This document shows, piece by piece, positions 25,820 to 34,256 of a DNA stretch of 64,000 nucleotides. Made by a program: the position numbers and the translations under genes. The stretch spans positions 1 to 64,000 of the forward strand of contig JACIWK010000006.1 in NCBI GenBank assembly GCA_014360985.1, given 5' to 3'. The notes under the pieces were generated by a model that was given only the letters and a program-made list of their open reading frames with translations, had not been told where the DNA came from and searched no databases. Position 1 is the first letter of the stretch. Every line of letters begins with the position of its first letter. This DNA comes from Candidatus Bipolaricaulota bacterium. GTDB lineage: Bacteria; Bipolaricaulota; Bipolaricaulia; Bipolaricaulales; Bipolaricaulaceae.

Positions 25820-26819
25820 GAGCTTGGGGCTCGGGGAGGCCCGCCTTCTCCCGGACCGCACGGATGATCTGGTCGGTGATGTCCGGGTTGTCGCGGAGGA
25901 ACTGGGCGGCCTGGGCCAGGCCCTGGCCGAGGCGGGTGTCTCCGAACGAGTACCACGAGCCGGAGCGGGTGATCACGCCGAGGTCCACCCCGCAGTTGAT
26001 CGCGTCCCGCTCGCGGACGATCCCCTGGCCGTAGATCACGTCGAACGTCGCCTCGCGGAACGGGGCGGCAACCTTGTTCTTCACCACCCGCACGTGGGCC
26101 TTCATCCCCACCCGGTCGTCGCCTTCGGCGATCTTCCCCTCGGCCCAGATGTTCATCCGCACCGAAGCGTAGAACTTGAGGGCCCGGCCGCCAGACGTCG
26201 TCGTCCCCGGTCCCCACGGACCGGACTGGATCGTGGACCGGATCTGGTTCACGAAGATGGCCACCGTCTTCGACTGGGAGATCGCCGCGGCGAGTTTTCT
26301 CATCGCCTGGCTCATGAGCCGGGCCTGGAGCCCGACCTGGGCATCGCCCATCTGTCCCTGGAGCTCGGCCTCCGGCACGAGCGCGGCCACCGAGTCCACG
26401 GTGATGATGTCCACTGCCCCGGAGCGGACGAGCTGCTCCATGATCTCCAGGGCCTGCTCGCCCGAGCTCGGCTGGGAGAGGAGGAGGTGGTCGAGGTCCA
26501 CCCCGATCGCGCGGGTGTAGCTGGGATCGAGGGCGTGCTCGGCGTCGATGAACGCCGCCGTCCCCCCCAGCCTCTGGGCCTCGGCGACGATGTGGAGGGC
26601 AAGCGTCGTCTTCCCTGACGCCTCCGGCCCGAAGATCTCCACCATCCGGCCCCGCGGAACCCCACCTACGCCGAGGGCGATGTCAAGGGCCAACGATCCG
26701 GTGGGGATCACGTCTACTCCGGTGGTGTCTGGCTTCTCCCCCAGCCACATGATCGCGCCCTCGCCGTAGGACTTCTGGATCTGCTTCAAGACGTTGTCGA
26801 GCACTTCTCGCTTGCCCAT
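25803..26819 (-). CDS. recA: Recombinase RecA
   Basis: RecA forms filaments on single-stranded DNA for strand exchange and triggers the SOS response. The 338-residue protein has Walker A GPEASGKTT, the MAW-like region, IDAEHALDP, VDSVAALVP (Walker B), loop L1 around GLQARLMSQAMRKL, and loop L2 NQIRSTIQSGPWGPGTTTSGG. L2 has an unusual SGPWG insert-like stretch where most RecAs read IGVMFGNPETT. It is followed by recX. Its upstream region has a clear promoter with a dyad inside it. Confidence 0.96.
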   Translation of the reverse strand: MGKREVLDNVLKQIQKSYGEGAIMWLGEKPDTTGVDVIPTGSLALDIALGVGGVPRGRMVEIFGPEASGKTTLALHIVAEAQRLGGTAAFIDAEHALDPSYTRAIGVDLDHLLLSQPSSGEQALEIMEQLVRSGAVDIITVDSVAALVPEAELQGQMGDAQVGLQARLMSQAMRKLAAAISQSKTVAIFVNQIRSTIQSGPWGPGTTTSGGRALKFYASVRMNIWAEGKIAEGDDRVGMKAHVRVVKNKVAAPFREATFDVIYGQGIVRERDAINCGVDLGVITRSGSWYSFGDTRLGQGLAQAAQFLRDNPDITDQIIRAVREKAGLPEPQARESEG

Positions 26820-26836
26820 AAACCGCCTCCGTGGGT

Positions 26837-26865
26837 ATCGTAATGAGCATTACGCTCCTCGGCAA
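26837..26865 (-). promoter_or_regulatory. recA promoter
   Basis: On the minus strand TTGCCG (26865-26860) and TACGAT (26842-26837) are separated by 17 bp, placing transcription about 25 bp upstream of the recA ATG at 26819. A perfect dyad (26839-26854) covers the spacer and the -10. Confidence 0.6.
26839..26854. promoter_or_regulatory. Candidate SOS operator: perfect 7+2+7 dyad in the recA promoter
   Basis: CGTAATG-AG-CATTACG is a perfect inverted repeat sitting between and over the -35 and -10 elements of recA, where a repressor would block RNA polymerase. It does not match the E. coli (CTGT-N8-ACAG) or Bacillus (GAAC-N4-GTTC) LexA boxes. LexA sites vary by phylum, so this may be the local SOS box. 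No lexA gene is in the window. Confidence 0.5.
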
Positions 26866-26892
26866 GGTGGAGCGGGGAAAGGGCGGAGGGCT

Positions 26893-27720
26893 ATGGCACG
26901 AGAAGCGGCAGAGGGGAAGGTCGTCTTGGTGACCGGGGCGTCGTCCGGGATCGGGCGGGCGTGCGCCGATCTCCTGGCACGGAGTGGGTTCACTGTGCAC
27001 GGGACGAGCCGCTCGGCGCCCGTCGATCCACCGGCCGGTTGGACGTGGCAGGAGATGGACGTCCGCGATGGGGCAGCGGTAGGCGACGGGGTCGCGCGGA
27101 TCGTGGCTGCGGCCGGCCGGCTGGATGCGGTGGTCAACAACGCGGGGTTCGGCATCGCCGGGGCGGTGGAGGACACCACGGTTGGGGAGGCCCTTGACCT
27201 CTTCCAGACGAACTTCTTGGGCGCGCTGCGGGTGTGTCGGGCGGTGTTGCCCCACTTTCGCGCCCGCGGGACGGGAACGATCGTCAACGTCTCGTCGCTC
27301 GGCGGTCGGATCGGTCTTCCGTTCCAGGGCCTGTACAGCGCGTCGAAGTACGCCCTCGAGGGGATGACCGAGGCGCTGCGGATGGAGGTGAAGCCGTTCG
27401 GGGTCAAGGTCGTTCTCGTCGAACCTGGGGATACCCGCACGGGGTTCACGGCGCACCGTCAGCGGACGGCGCTGTCGGAGACGAACGGGGCCTACCGCGA
27501 GCGGTTCATCCGGGCCCTCCAGCGGATCGAGGAGGACGAGACGGGAGGGGGAAGTCCGGAGGTGGTGGCGCGGCTCATCCTGCGCGTCCTTCGGCACCCG
27601 AGCCCGCGCCTGCGCTACACGGTGGGAAACCCTGTTCAGCGGCTGGCCGCGGTTGCCCGCGGCGTCCTCCCTGGCCGGCTGTTCGAATGGGGTATCATGC
27701 GCTACTACGGTGTCCACTAG
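26893..27720 (+). CDS. Short-chain dehydrogenase/reductase, possibly 3-ketosphinganine reductase-like
   Basis: A 275-residue classical SDR: cofactor loop VTGASSGIGRA, NNAGFG, Ser in NVSSLGG, and Tyr-x-x-x-Lys in YSASKYALEG. The C-terminal extension (about residues 215-275, ending FEWGIMRYYGV) resembles lipid-acting SDRs with an amphipathic tail. It is 15 bp before a serine-palmitoyltransferase-like gene, so it may reduce the 3-keto product of that enzyme; that is inference from context. Start ATG 26893 was chosen over upstream open sequence because it begins just before the Rossmann fold. It diverges from recA. Confidence 0.75.
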   Translation: MAREAAEGKVVLVTGASSGIGRACADLLARSGFTVHGTSRSAPVDPPAGWTWQEMDVRDGAAVGDGVARIVAAAGRLDAVVNNAGFGIAGAVEDTTVGEALDLFQTNFLGALRVCRAVLPHFRARGTGTIVNVSSLGGRIGLPFQGLYSASKYALEGMTEALRMEVKPFGVKVVLVEPGDTRTGFTAHRQRTALSETNGAYRERFIRALQRIEEDETGGGSPEVVARLILRVLRHPSPRLRYTVGNPVQRLAAVARGVLPGRLFEWGIMRYYGVH

Positions 27721-27735
27721 AAGCGTCTCCCCGAT

Positions 27736-28953
27736 ATGGATCTCCTAGAGAAGTGCCGCCGATTCCTGACCGACCCGGCGTACGCGGAGCGGCTGGGCTA
27801 TCCGACGAACCCGCGGACCGCCCAGGCCCAGGGCCTGTACCCCTACTTCATCCCGCTCGAGGAGTCGGAGGGGACAACTGTTGTCATTGGTGGCCGGCGG
27901 CTGATCATGATCGGCTCGAACAACTACCTCGGGCTCACCACCGACCCCCGCGTCCGTCAGGCCGCGGCGGACGCGCTCGCGAGGTACGGGACGAGCTGCA
28001 CGGGATCGCGATTCCTCAACGGCACGTTGGCGCTCCACCTCGAGCTGGAGGAGCGGCTGGCCCGCTACGTGGGCAAGGAGAAGGCGCTCGTGTTCGCCAC
28101 GGGCTACCAGGCGAACCTCGGCGCGGTCTCGGCCCTCGTGGGCCGGAACGACGTCGTGGTCTGCGACAAGGAGGACCACGCGAGCATCTTCGATGGGTGC
28201 CGCCTCTCGCTCGGGGAGATGCGGCGGTTCCGGCACAACGACGTCGCCGACCTCGATCGGGTGCTCTCGACCTGCCCAGGGGACGTGGGTCGGCTCGTTG
28301 TGGTCGATGGGGTGTTCAGCATGAGCGGGGAGATCGCCCCGCTCCGGGAGATTGCCGACTGCTGTCGTCGCCATGGGGCGCGGCTCATGGTGGACGATGC
28401 CCACGGGATCGGGGTCACCGGAGGTGGCCGCGGGACCGCGGCTCACCACGGGGTCACCGAGGCGGTGGATCTCATCATGGGCACGTTCAGCAAGTCGCTC
28501 GCCTCGGTGGGCGGGTTCATCGCTGGCGACGAGGCCTCGATCCACTGGATCCAGCACCGAGCTCGTTCGCTCATCTTCAGTGCGAGCCTTCCCCCGGCAA
28601 GCGCGGCGGCAGCGCTCGCGGCGCTGCGGATTCTCGAGTCAGAACCGGAGCGCGTTGCACGCGTCAACGAGCTCGGCGACCGGATGCGGCGTTCGCTCCG
28701 TAGGTTGGGATTTGACACGGCGGCCAGCGAGACCCCCATTGTCCCCATCGTGGTCGGGGGAGGAATGGAGACGCTCATGCTGTGGAGGGAGCTGTTCGAG
28801 GCGGGAGTGTACACGAACGTCGCTCTGCCGCCTGCGGTTCCGGAGGGAAGGTGCCTGCTCCGGACGAGCTACATGGCGACGCACAACGACGAACACATCG
28901 CCGAGGTGATGCGTGTGTTTGGCTCGGTGCACGCCGCGCGGGACAGCGGGTGA
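27736..28953 (+). CDS. Alpha-oxoamine synthase, serine palmitoyltransferase-like
   Basis: A 405-residue PLP enzyme that would condense an acyl-CoA with an amino acid, releasing CO2. It has YGTSCTGSRFLNGT, FATGYQANLG, DHASIFDGC, RFRHNDVADLD, VDGVFSMSGEIAPL, DDAHGIGVTG and the PLP-binding Lys253 in GTFSKS. As I recall these families, the pattern fits bacterial serine palmitoyltransferase better than BioF or Kbl. It would thus make 3-ketosphinganine, the first step to sphingoid lipids. The SDR upstream could do the next step. BioF or a related acyl-amino-acid synthase remains possible; no other biotin-synthesis gene is nearby. Confidence 0.75.
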   Translation: MDLLEKCRRFLTDPAYAERLGYPTNPRTAQAQGLYPYFIPLEESEGTTVVIGGRRLIMIGSNNYLGLTTDPRVRQAAADALARYGTSCTGSRFLNGTLALHLELEERLARYVGKEKALVFATGYQANLGAVSALVGRNDVVVCDKEDHASIFDGCRLSLGEMRRFRHNDVADLDRVLSTCPGDVGRLVVVDGVFSMSGEIAPLREIADCCRRHGARLMVDDAHGIGVTGGGRGTAAHHGVTEAVDLIMGTFSKSLASVGGFIAGDEASIHWIQHRARSLIFSASLPPASAAAALAALRILESEPERVARVNELGDRMRRSLRRLGFDTAASETPIVPIVVGGGMETLMLWRELFEAGVYTNVALPPAVPEGRCLLRTSYMATHNDEHIAEVMRVFGSVHAARDSG

Positions 28954-29037
28954 GACAGGGGTTCGGTGGGTGGCTGTGTTCAAGGTCAGCATCGGTGCAG
29001 GGGCTGCGGTTCCCGCGCGCGGACGGATTGCCGCTTC

Positions 29038-29065
29038 TTGATCCCCCTCGGATCGGACCTATAAT
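29038..29065 (+). promoter_or_regulatory. Sigma-70-type promoter for the acyl-CoA ligase-livGF unit
   Basis: TTGATC (29038-29043) and a perfect TATAAT (29060-29065) with a 16-bp spacer, 54 bp upstream of the acyl-CoA ligase start. No operator or riboswitch fold is obvious between the promoter and the start codon. Confidence 0.65.
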
Positions 29066-29119
29066 CTGTTCCCTCAAGTGCGGTTTCTGTGTGCGCTACG
29101 CTGAACCAAAGGCGGTGAC

Positions 29120-30790
29120 ATGAGCGGAGAGAACCCTTACACAGAGCGACCTTGGGTGCAGCACTATGCGGAGGGTGTTCCGCCGAGGGTGGATACGCCG
29201 GCCGCGCCCGTGTGGAACTTGCTCGATCACGCCGCCCAGGAATTCCCGCGCAGGGCAGCGCTTCACTACTACGGGACGAACCTCTCGTACCGTGAGCTCC
29301 GGGAGCAGGTGGGCGCGTTCGCGGCCGGCCTGGGGCGTCTTGGCGTCGAGAAGGGTGACCGTGTCGCGTTGTACCTCGTGAACAGTCCCCAGTTCGTGAT
29401 CGCCTACTTCGGGATCCTCAGGGTGGGGGCAGTCGTGGTCCCCGTGAGCCCCGTGTACTCGAGCTCGGAGCTCGCGTTTCAGCTCAAGGACAGCGGTGCG
29501 GAGTACATCGTGTGTCAGGACCTCCTCTACGCGAACCTCGAGCGGGCAGAGGTGGAGATGCGGGCGGTCGTCATCACCGGGGCCCACGAGTACCTGCCCA
29601 CGCTGAAAGGGGTGTTCGCGAAGAAACCGGCGCTTTCCCAGGGCCCGGGGATTCACCAGTTCCAGAAGCTTCTCCGTGGGGGTTCGGCCACATCTCCTCC
29701 TGCCCCCCTCGATCCCGTGGCGGACCTGGCTGTCCTCCCCTACACGGGCGGGACGTCGGGCCAGCCCAAGGGGGTCCGGCTCACCCACGCCAACCTCGTC
29801 GCGTGTGCCACCCAGCTGCGCGTGTTCTTCCCCGAGCTCACCGCCGGGGGGGAGGTGGTGGCGGCGGCCCTCCCCCTGTACCACATCTACGGCCAGGTCG
29901 CGATCCTCCTCATCGGGGTGACCCTCGGGGCGACCGTTGTCCTGTTCACGTCCCTCGACCTGGGGCAGATCCTCTCCACCATGGAGCGCCAAGGGGTGTC
30001 CGTCTTCTACGGGGTGCCGGCGCTGTACGAGGTCCTGAAGAACCACCCCAAGACGACGTGGGTCAACTGGAGGCGGATGAAACTCGTTGTGAGCGGAGCT
30101 GACGCGCTTCCCGAGACGACGGCAAGCGTGTGGGAACAGCGCACGGGGAAGGCGATCCTCGAGGGGTTCGGGATGACGGAGACGGCGGGGGTGAGCCATG
30201 TCAACCCATCGGGCCGCATCAAGCGGGGGTCGTTTGGGGTTCCGCTTCCAAACGTGGAAGCCGCGGTTATCGACCGCGACACGGGGGCCTTCCTTCCCGT
30301 GGGGGAGGTGGGGGAGCTCATCCTCACCGGTCCCAACATCACCGCTGGGTACTGGCGGCGGGATGAAGAGAACCGGCGGGCGTTCGTGGATGAGGGCGGG
30401 AAGCGGTGGCTGCGGACGGGCGACCTCGTGCGGATGGACGAGGACGGGTACTTCCACTACTACGCCCGCACCAAGGACCTCATCAAGTACCGCGGGTTCT
30501 CGGTGTTCCTGCGGGAGATCGAGGAGGTGTTGGCCGCCCACCCGATGGTCAAGGCGGCGGGGGTGATCGGGGTGAAGGACCCCAAGGTCGGTGAGTACCC
30601 CAAGGCGTACGTCGTCCTCCGCCCGGAGGCCCGGGGCCGGGTGACGGAGTCCGACATCCGCGACTACCTCAAGGAGAAGCTGGCTCCGTACAAGGTTCCG
30701 AGGTTGGTCGAGTTCCGTTCCGAGCTTCCCAAGACGGATGTCGGCAAGGTGTCGCGGCGGGATCTCCGCGAGGAGTTGGAGGGATTGTGA
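29120..30790 (+). CDS. Long-chain-type acyl-CoA synthetase (AMP-forming)
   Basis: A 556-residue ANL-superfamily enzyme that activates a carboxylic acid as an acyl-AMP and then as a CoA thioester. It has the P-loop PYTGGTSGQPKGVRLTH, the adenine-binding EGFGMTETAG, GDLVRMDEDGYFHYYAR with the ribose-binding Asp, and the C-terminal catalytic Lys in LPKTDVGKVSRRDL. The gene overlaps livG by TGATG and is followed by livF. Ligase-Liv combinations suggest that the importer brings in a fatty, aromatic or branched acid that is trapped as its CoA ester. Substrate undetermined. Confidence 0.88.
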   Translation: MSGENPYTERPWVQHYAEGVPPRVDTPAAPVWNLLDHAAQEFPRRAALHYYGTNLSYRELREQVGAFAAGLGRLGVEKGDRVALYLVNSPQFVIAYFGILRVGAVVVPVSPVYSSSELAFQLKDSGAEYIVCQDLLYANLERAEVEMRAVVITGAHEYLPTLKGVFAKKPALSQGPGIHQFQKLLRGGSATSPPAPLDPVADLAVLPYTGGTSGQPKGVRLTHANLVACATQLRVFFPELTAGGEVVAAALPLYHIYGQVAILLIGVTLGATVVLFTSLDLGQILSTMERQGVSVFYGVPALYEVLKNHPKTTWVNWRRMKLVVSGADALPETTASVWEQRTGKAILEGFGMTETAGVSHVNPSGRIKRGSFGVPLPNVEAAVIDRDTGAFLPVGEVGELILTGPNITAGYWRRDEENRRAFVDEGGKRWLRTGDLVRMDEDGYFHYYARTKDLIKYRGFSVFLREIEEVLAAHPMVKAAGVIGVKDPKVGEYPKAYVVLRPEARGRVTESDIRDYLKEKLAPYKVPRLVEFRSELPKTDVGKVSRRDLREELEGL

Positions 30791-31572
30791 TGGAGCGCTT
30801 CTTCGCGGTCGTGGACCTCTCCAAGCGGTTCGGGGGGCTCGAGGCGGTGCGCCAAGCCAGTTTTTCTGTTCACCCCCAGGAAATCGTGGGCCTGATCGGG
30901 CCCAACGGGGCGGGGAAGACGACGGTGGTGCGGATGATCATGGGGCTCCTGCGCCCTGATAGCGGGAAGGTCCTCTGGAAGGGGAAGGACATCACGCGCG
31001 AGCCGACCTGGAAGAGGGTCGTCGGCGGGATCACGGGGACGTTTCAGAACAGCCGTCCGATGAAGCGCCTCCCCCTGATCGCCAACGTCATGGTCGGCCT
31101 CTACAACCCGCGCGTGACCCGCCAAGGCCAATGGGTGAAGACCGTCGAAGCGCGGGCCCTGGAGGCCCTGGAGTTCGTGGGGATCTCCGATCTGGCGCTG
31201 ACCCCCGCCGGGGCGGTGTCCCAGGGGGACCTGAAGCGCCTCGAGATCGCACGGGCCATCGCCACCGAGCCTGAGCTCCTCATTCTTGACGAACCGTTCG
31301 CTGGCCTCACGCCGGCGGAGACCCGGCTCCTTGCGAACTCGATCCATCGCCTGCGGAAGGGGGGACGGTTCGGGCGCCTCCACAGCGAGGGGTGCGCGAT
31401 GATCATCGTCGAGCACAAGCTATCTGAGCTGATGAGGATCGCCGACCGGATCCTCGTCATGCACTTCGGGGAGCTCCTCGCGGACGGGCCTCCCGACCTG
31501 GTGGTCCAGGACCCACGCGTGATCGAGGCCTACCTCGGGCGGGTGGAGGCGCCGGTGCGGGAGGCGTTCTAG
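30790..31572 (+). CDS. livG: Branched-chain-type ABC transporter ATP-binding protein LivG
   Basis: A 260-residue ATPase with Walker A GPNGAGKTT, Q-loop TFQNSRPMKRL, a signature region SQGDLKRLEIARAI (SQGDLK in place of LSGGQ-like, an accepted variant in this family), Walker B LILDEPFAGL and switch VEHK. LivG and LivF together drive HAAT-family importers. It starts either at ATG 30790, overlapping the ligase stop, or at GTG 30787. A PAETRLLA-rich segment and a short insert (GGRFGRLHSEG) before the switch are slightly unusual. Confidence 0.85.
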   Translation: MERFFAVVDLSKRFGGLEAVRQASFSVHPQEIVGLIGPNGAGKTTVVRMIMGLLRPDSGKVLWKGKDITREPTWKRVVGGITGTFQNSRPMKRLPLIANVMVGLYNPRVTRQGQWVKTVEARALEALEFVGISDLALTPAGAVSQGDLKRLEIARAIATEPELLILDEPFAGLTPAETRLLANSIHRLRKGGRFGRLHSEGCAMIIVEHKLSELMRIADRILVMHFGELLADGPPDLVVQDPRVIEAYLGRVEAPVREAF

Positions 31573-32318
31573 TGCGGCAGGCGATCCAAGCCCACGAGCT
31601 CTCCGTCGCCTACGGAACTGCGCTCATCCTCCACGATGTGGGGCTGGAGGTGCGGGAGGGGGAGTTGGTGAGCGTGGTCGGGGCCAATGGGGCAGGGAAG
31701 ACGACCCTCCTCCGTGCGCTGGCGGGACTGGTGCGATGGGAGCAGCACGCGTTCCGGCACGAGGACGTGCGGATGGGGGGGCGGGTGTGGTTCCGCGAGG
31801 AGCGGATCGACCACCTTCCTCCCCACGAGATCGCGGCGCGGGGACTGATCTTGTGTCCCGAGCGAAGGCGGCCGTTTCGGGAGATGACCGTGCGCGAGAA
31901 CCTCCTCGCCGGGGCGTACCTCGTGCGGAGCCGGCGTGAGATCGCGGAACGACTGTCCGACGTGTACCGCTTGTTCCCGATCCTGCGGAGCCGCGGTCGT
32001 CAACGGGCGGGAACCCTCTCCGGCGGCGAGCAGCAGATGCTCGCCATTGGCCGTGCCCTCATGGGGGGACCGCGGCTCCTCCTCATCGACGAGCCCTCGA
32101 CCGGCCTCGCGCCGCTGGTGAAGGAGCCCTTGTTCGAACGGATCCGCGAGGTGAGGGAGATGGGGATTGCCGTCCTCCTCGTGGAGCAGGATGCCGCGAC
32201 CTCTCTGGCGATGGCAGACTGGGGGTACGTCCTCTCCCAGGGGAGGGTGGTCGCGGAGGGGCCATCCGAGAACCTCCTCGGGGACGAGGTCGTGCGCCGG
32301 TCGTACCTCGGCCTCTAG
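31572..32318 (+). CDS. livF: Branched-chain-type ABC transporter ATP-binding protein LivF
   Basis: A 248-residue ATPase, the second NBD of the HAAT importer: Walker A GANGAGKTT, ICPERRRPFREMTV, signature LSGGEQQMLAIGRAL, Walker B LLIDEPSTGL and switch VEQD. The GTG start shares one base with the livG stop. Its stop codon overlaps that of the facing livM in the palindrome CTAG (32315-32318), so the two transcripts end against each other. Confidence 0.9.
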   Translation: MRQAIQAHELSVAYGTALILHDVGLEVREGELVSVVGANGAGKTTLLRALAGLVRWEQHAFRHEDVRMGGRVWFREERIDHLPPHEIAARGLILCPERRRPFREMTVRENLLAGAYLVRSRREIAERLSDVYRLFPILRSRGRQRAGTLSGGEQQMLAIGRALMGGPRLLLIDEPSTGLAPLVKEPLFERIREVREMGIAVLLVEQDAATSLAMADWGYVLSQGRVVAEGPSENLLGDEVVRRSYLGL

Positions 32319-33349
32319 TTTCGAAGCGGGGTCCCGCATGCCCGGCAGGACCGACGGGTGGCCGCGTTGCGCACCCGGCAGCTGGGGCAGCTTGTTTCGA
32401 TCGCATCGCGGATCCAGGTCGTAACCCCCTGCGGCATGAACCGGAGGATGAACAGGACAAGGAGGGCGAAGAGGAGCATCCGGTACTGGGGGAGGAGGAC
32501 ATGGAGGGAATCGAGCAGAGGGTAGAGGACGAACACGCCGGTCACCGGGCCGTAGATCGTCGCCGCGCCACCGAAGATCGTCCAGATCACGGGCTGGAAC
32601 GACATGAACAGGTCGAGGTTGCTCGGGCCGGCGATGCGCGCGAAGTGGGCATACAGTGCTCCCGCGGCGCCGGCGGTGAACCCCGAGATCGCGAACGCCA
32701 AGAGCTTGTACCGCACGGTGTTGATCCCGAGGGCCCGTGCGGCCACCTCGTCCTCGCGGATGGCGTGGAAGATCAGCCCCACCCGTGAGCCCGCGATCCG
32801 CCACAGGGAGAACACGGCGACGAGCATCACTCCCACGATGAGGTAGTACTCCCCAACCCGCGTCGAGGCGAGCCGGCCGATGCGCCAGATCCCACCCTCC
32901 CCCCCGGAGAAGTTGGGGAACATGAACACGATCCCGGTGAGCATGAGGGGGAAGGCGAGCGTGGCCAGGGCCAGGTAGTGCCTCCGCAGGCGGAGGCAGG
33001 GCACGCCGACGAACAGGCCAGCGAGGGTTGCCACGATCGCGCCGAGGGGAACGGTGAGGTACGGATGGAGACCCAGGTGCAGCCCGAGGAGGGCCGTCGT
33101 GTACGCCCCCACCCCGAAGAACAGGGCGTGTCCCAGGCTGATCTGACCCGCATACCCCGCCAGGAGATCCCAACTCGCGGCGTAGATCGAGAACAGGGAC
33201 GCGAGGATGAGCATGCGCAGCAGGTACGGGTCCTGGGTGAGCAATGGGAAGAGGAGCAATCCGATCACGAATACGAGCGCGATCACGCGGCTGGGGAGGA
33301 CGAGAACCTCTACCCGCAGGTGACGGATGAGGGACCGCAGGTGGTACAC
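32315..33349 (-). CDS. livM: HAAT-family permease LivM with C-terminal zinc ribbon
   Basis: A 344-residue permease with about nine to ten transmembrane helices and the LivM pattern LLAGYAGQISLGHALFFGVGAYTTA and the cytoplasmic loop AIREDEVAARALGINT. After the last helix (about residue 318) it carries a short tail with CPSC and CRAC about 13 residues apart, which matches a zinc-ribbon knuckle pair. LivM proteins normally lack this. The tail would face the cytosol and might bind a metal or another protein. GTG 33349 is one base past the livH stop. Confidence 0.88.
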   Translation of the reverse strand: MYHLRSLIRHLRVEVLVLPSRVIALVFVIGLLLFPLLTQDPYLLRMLILASLFSIYAASWDLLAGYAGQISLGHALFFGVGAYTTALLGLHLGLHPYLTVPLGAIVATLAGLFVGVPCLRLRRHYLALATLAFPLMLTGIVFMFPNFSGGEGGIWRIGRLASTRVGEYYLIVGVMLVAVFSLWRIAGSRVGLIFHAIREDEVAARALGINTVRYKLLAFAISGFTAGAAGALYAHFARIAGPSNLDLFMSFQPVIWTIFGGAATIYGPVTGVFVLYPLLDSLHVLLPQYRMLLFALLVLFILRFMPQGVTTWIRDAIETSCPSCRVRNAATRRSCRACGTPLRN

Positions 33350-33350
33350 G

Positions 33351-34217
33351 TTACCGTTCCTCCGTGGCGCCCGCCCCGAACAAGCCCTCCGGGCGGATCA
33401 GGAACACGCAGACCATGATCAGGAGCGCGATCGCCGTCCGCAGGTATGAGCCGCCGGGGATGAGGAACACCACCAGCACCTCCGCAAACGCGAGGATCAC
33501 CGCCCCGATCACGCTTCCCTTGAGGCTCCCCAGTCCCCCAAGCACCACCGCGGCGAGGACGATCACCAGCGGGTGCATCCACATCCGTGGCTCGACGGGC
33601 AGAAGCGGGGCCACCGCTGCCCCCGCCAGCGAGGCGAGCAGGAATCCCAGTGCCATCACGATCGCCGTCACCCGGTTCACGTTGATCCCCATCAGGTTCG
33701 CGACCTCGCGGTCCTGGGCTGCGGCGCGGATGGCGAGACCGAGCCGCGTGCGCGAAAGGACGAGCCACGTTCCGAGAAGGCTGATCGCGGCCAGGACGAG
33801 GGTCGCCATCTCTTGGTTCCCGAGGCGAACCCCGGCGATGCGGGTGTAGCCTGGGAAAGCAGCGGGCACGTGGCGGATTTCACTTCCGAAGAAGACGAGG
33901 AGCAGCTCCTGGAGGAGGATCGCCACCGCCAGGGTGGCGATGAGCACGGTTGCTTCCATTTCCCGTACCGGTTCGATGAAGAACTTGTAGAGTGCGAGCC
34001 CGATGGCGATCACCCCCAGCGCGGTGAGGAACACGGCGAGCGGCGTCCCCAACCCGGTGGCGACGAAGTGGAGGATCCCGTAGGAGGCGACCATGTAGAA
34101 CGCGGTGTGGGCCAGGTTGAGCACCCTCCCCACCCCGAACACGAGCCCGAACCCCACGGCGAGCATGGCGTACACGCCGCTGCGGACGAGTCCGTTCACG
34201 AGGATATCGGCGACCAT
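33351..34217 (-). CDS. livH: HAAT-family permease LivH
   Basis: A 288-residue permease with about eight transmembrane helices. It has the LivH-type N-terminus (LVNGLVRSGVYAMLAVGFGL), the segment RTRLGLAIRAAAQDREVANLMGIN that contacts the ATPases, and GGLGSLKGSVIGA near the C-terminus. It forms the channel with LivM. It lies between livK and livM on the minus strand. Confidence 0.92.
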   Translation of the reverse strand: MVADILVNGLVRSGVYAMLAVGFGLVFGVGRVLNLAHTAFYMVASYGILHFVATGLGTPLAVFLTALGVIAIGLALYKFFIEPVREMEATVLIATLAVAILLQELLLVFFGSEIRHVPAAFPGYTRIAGVRLGNQEMATLVLAAISLLGTWLVLSRTRLGLAIRAAAQDREVANLMGINVNRVTAIVMALGFLLASLAGAAVAPLLPVEPRMWMHPLVIVLAAVVLGGLGSLKGSVIGAVILAFAEVLVVFLIPGGSYLRTAIALLIMVCVFLIRPEGLFGAGATEER

Positions 34218-34256
34218 GGGGGAGGGTGGGGCCGCTGGGCCCCGCCGGGTCCATCG

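Noticed and set aside
27736..28953. Biotin synthesis (BioF) as the role of the oxoamine synthase, given accB, accC and birA in the window
   Set aside because: No bioA, bioB or bioD is near, and the conserved strings look closer to serine palmitoyltransferase; kept only as an alternative.
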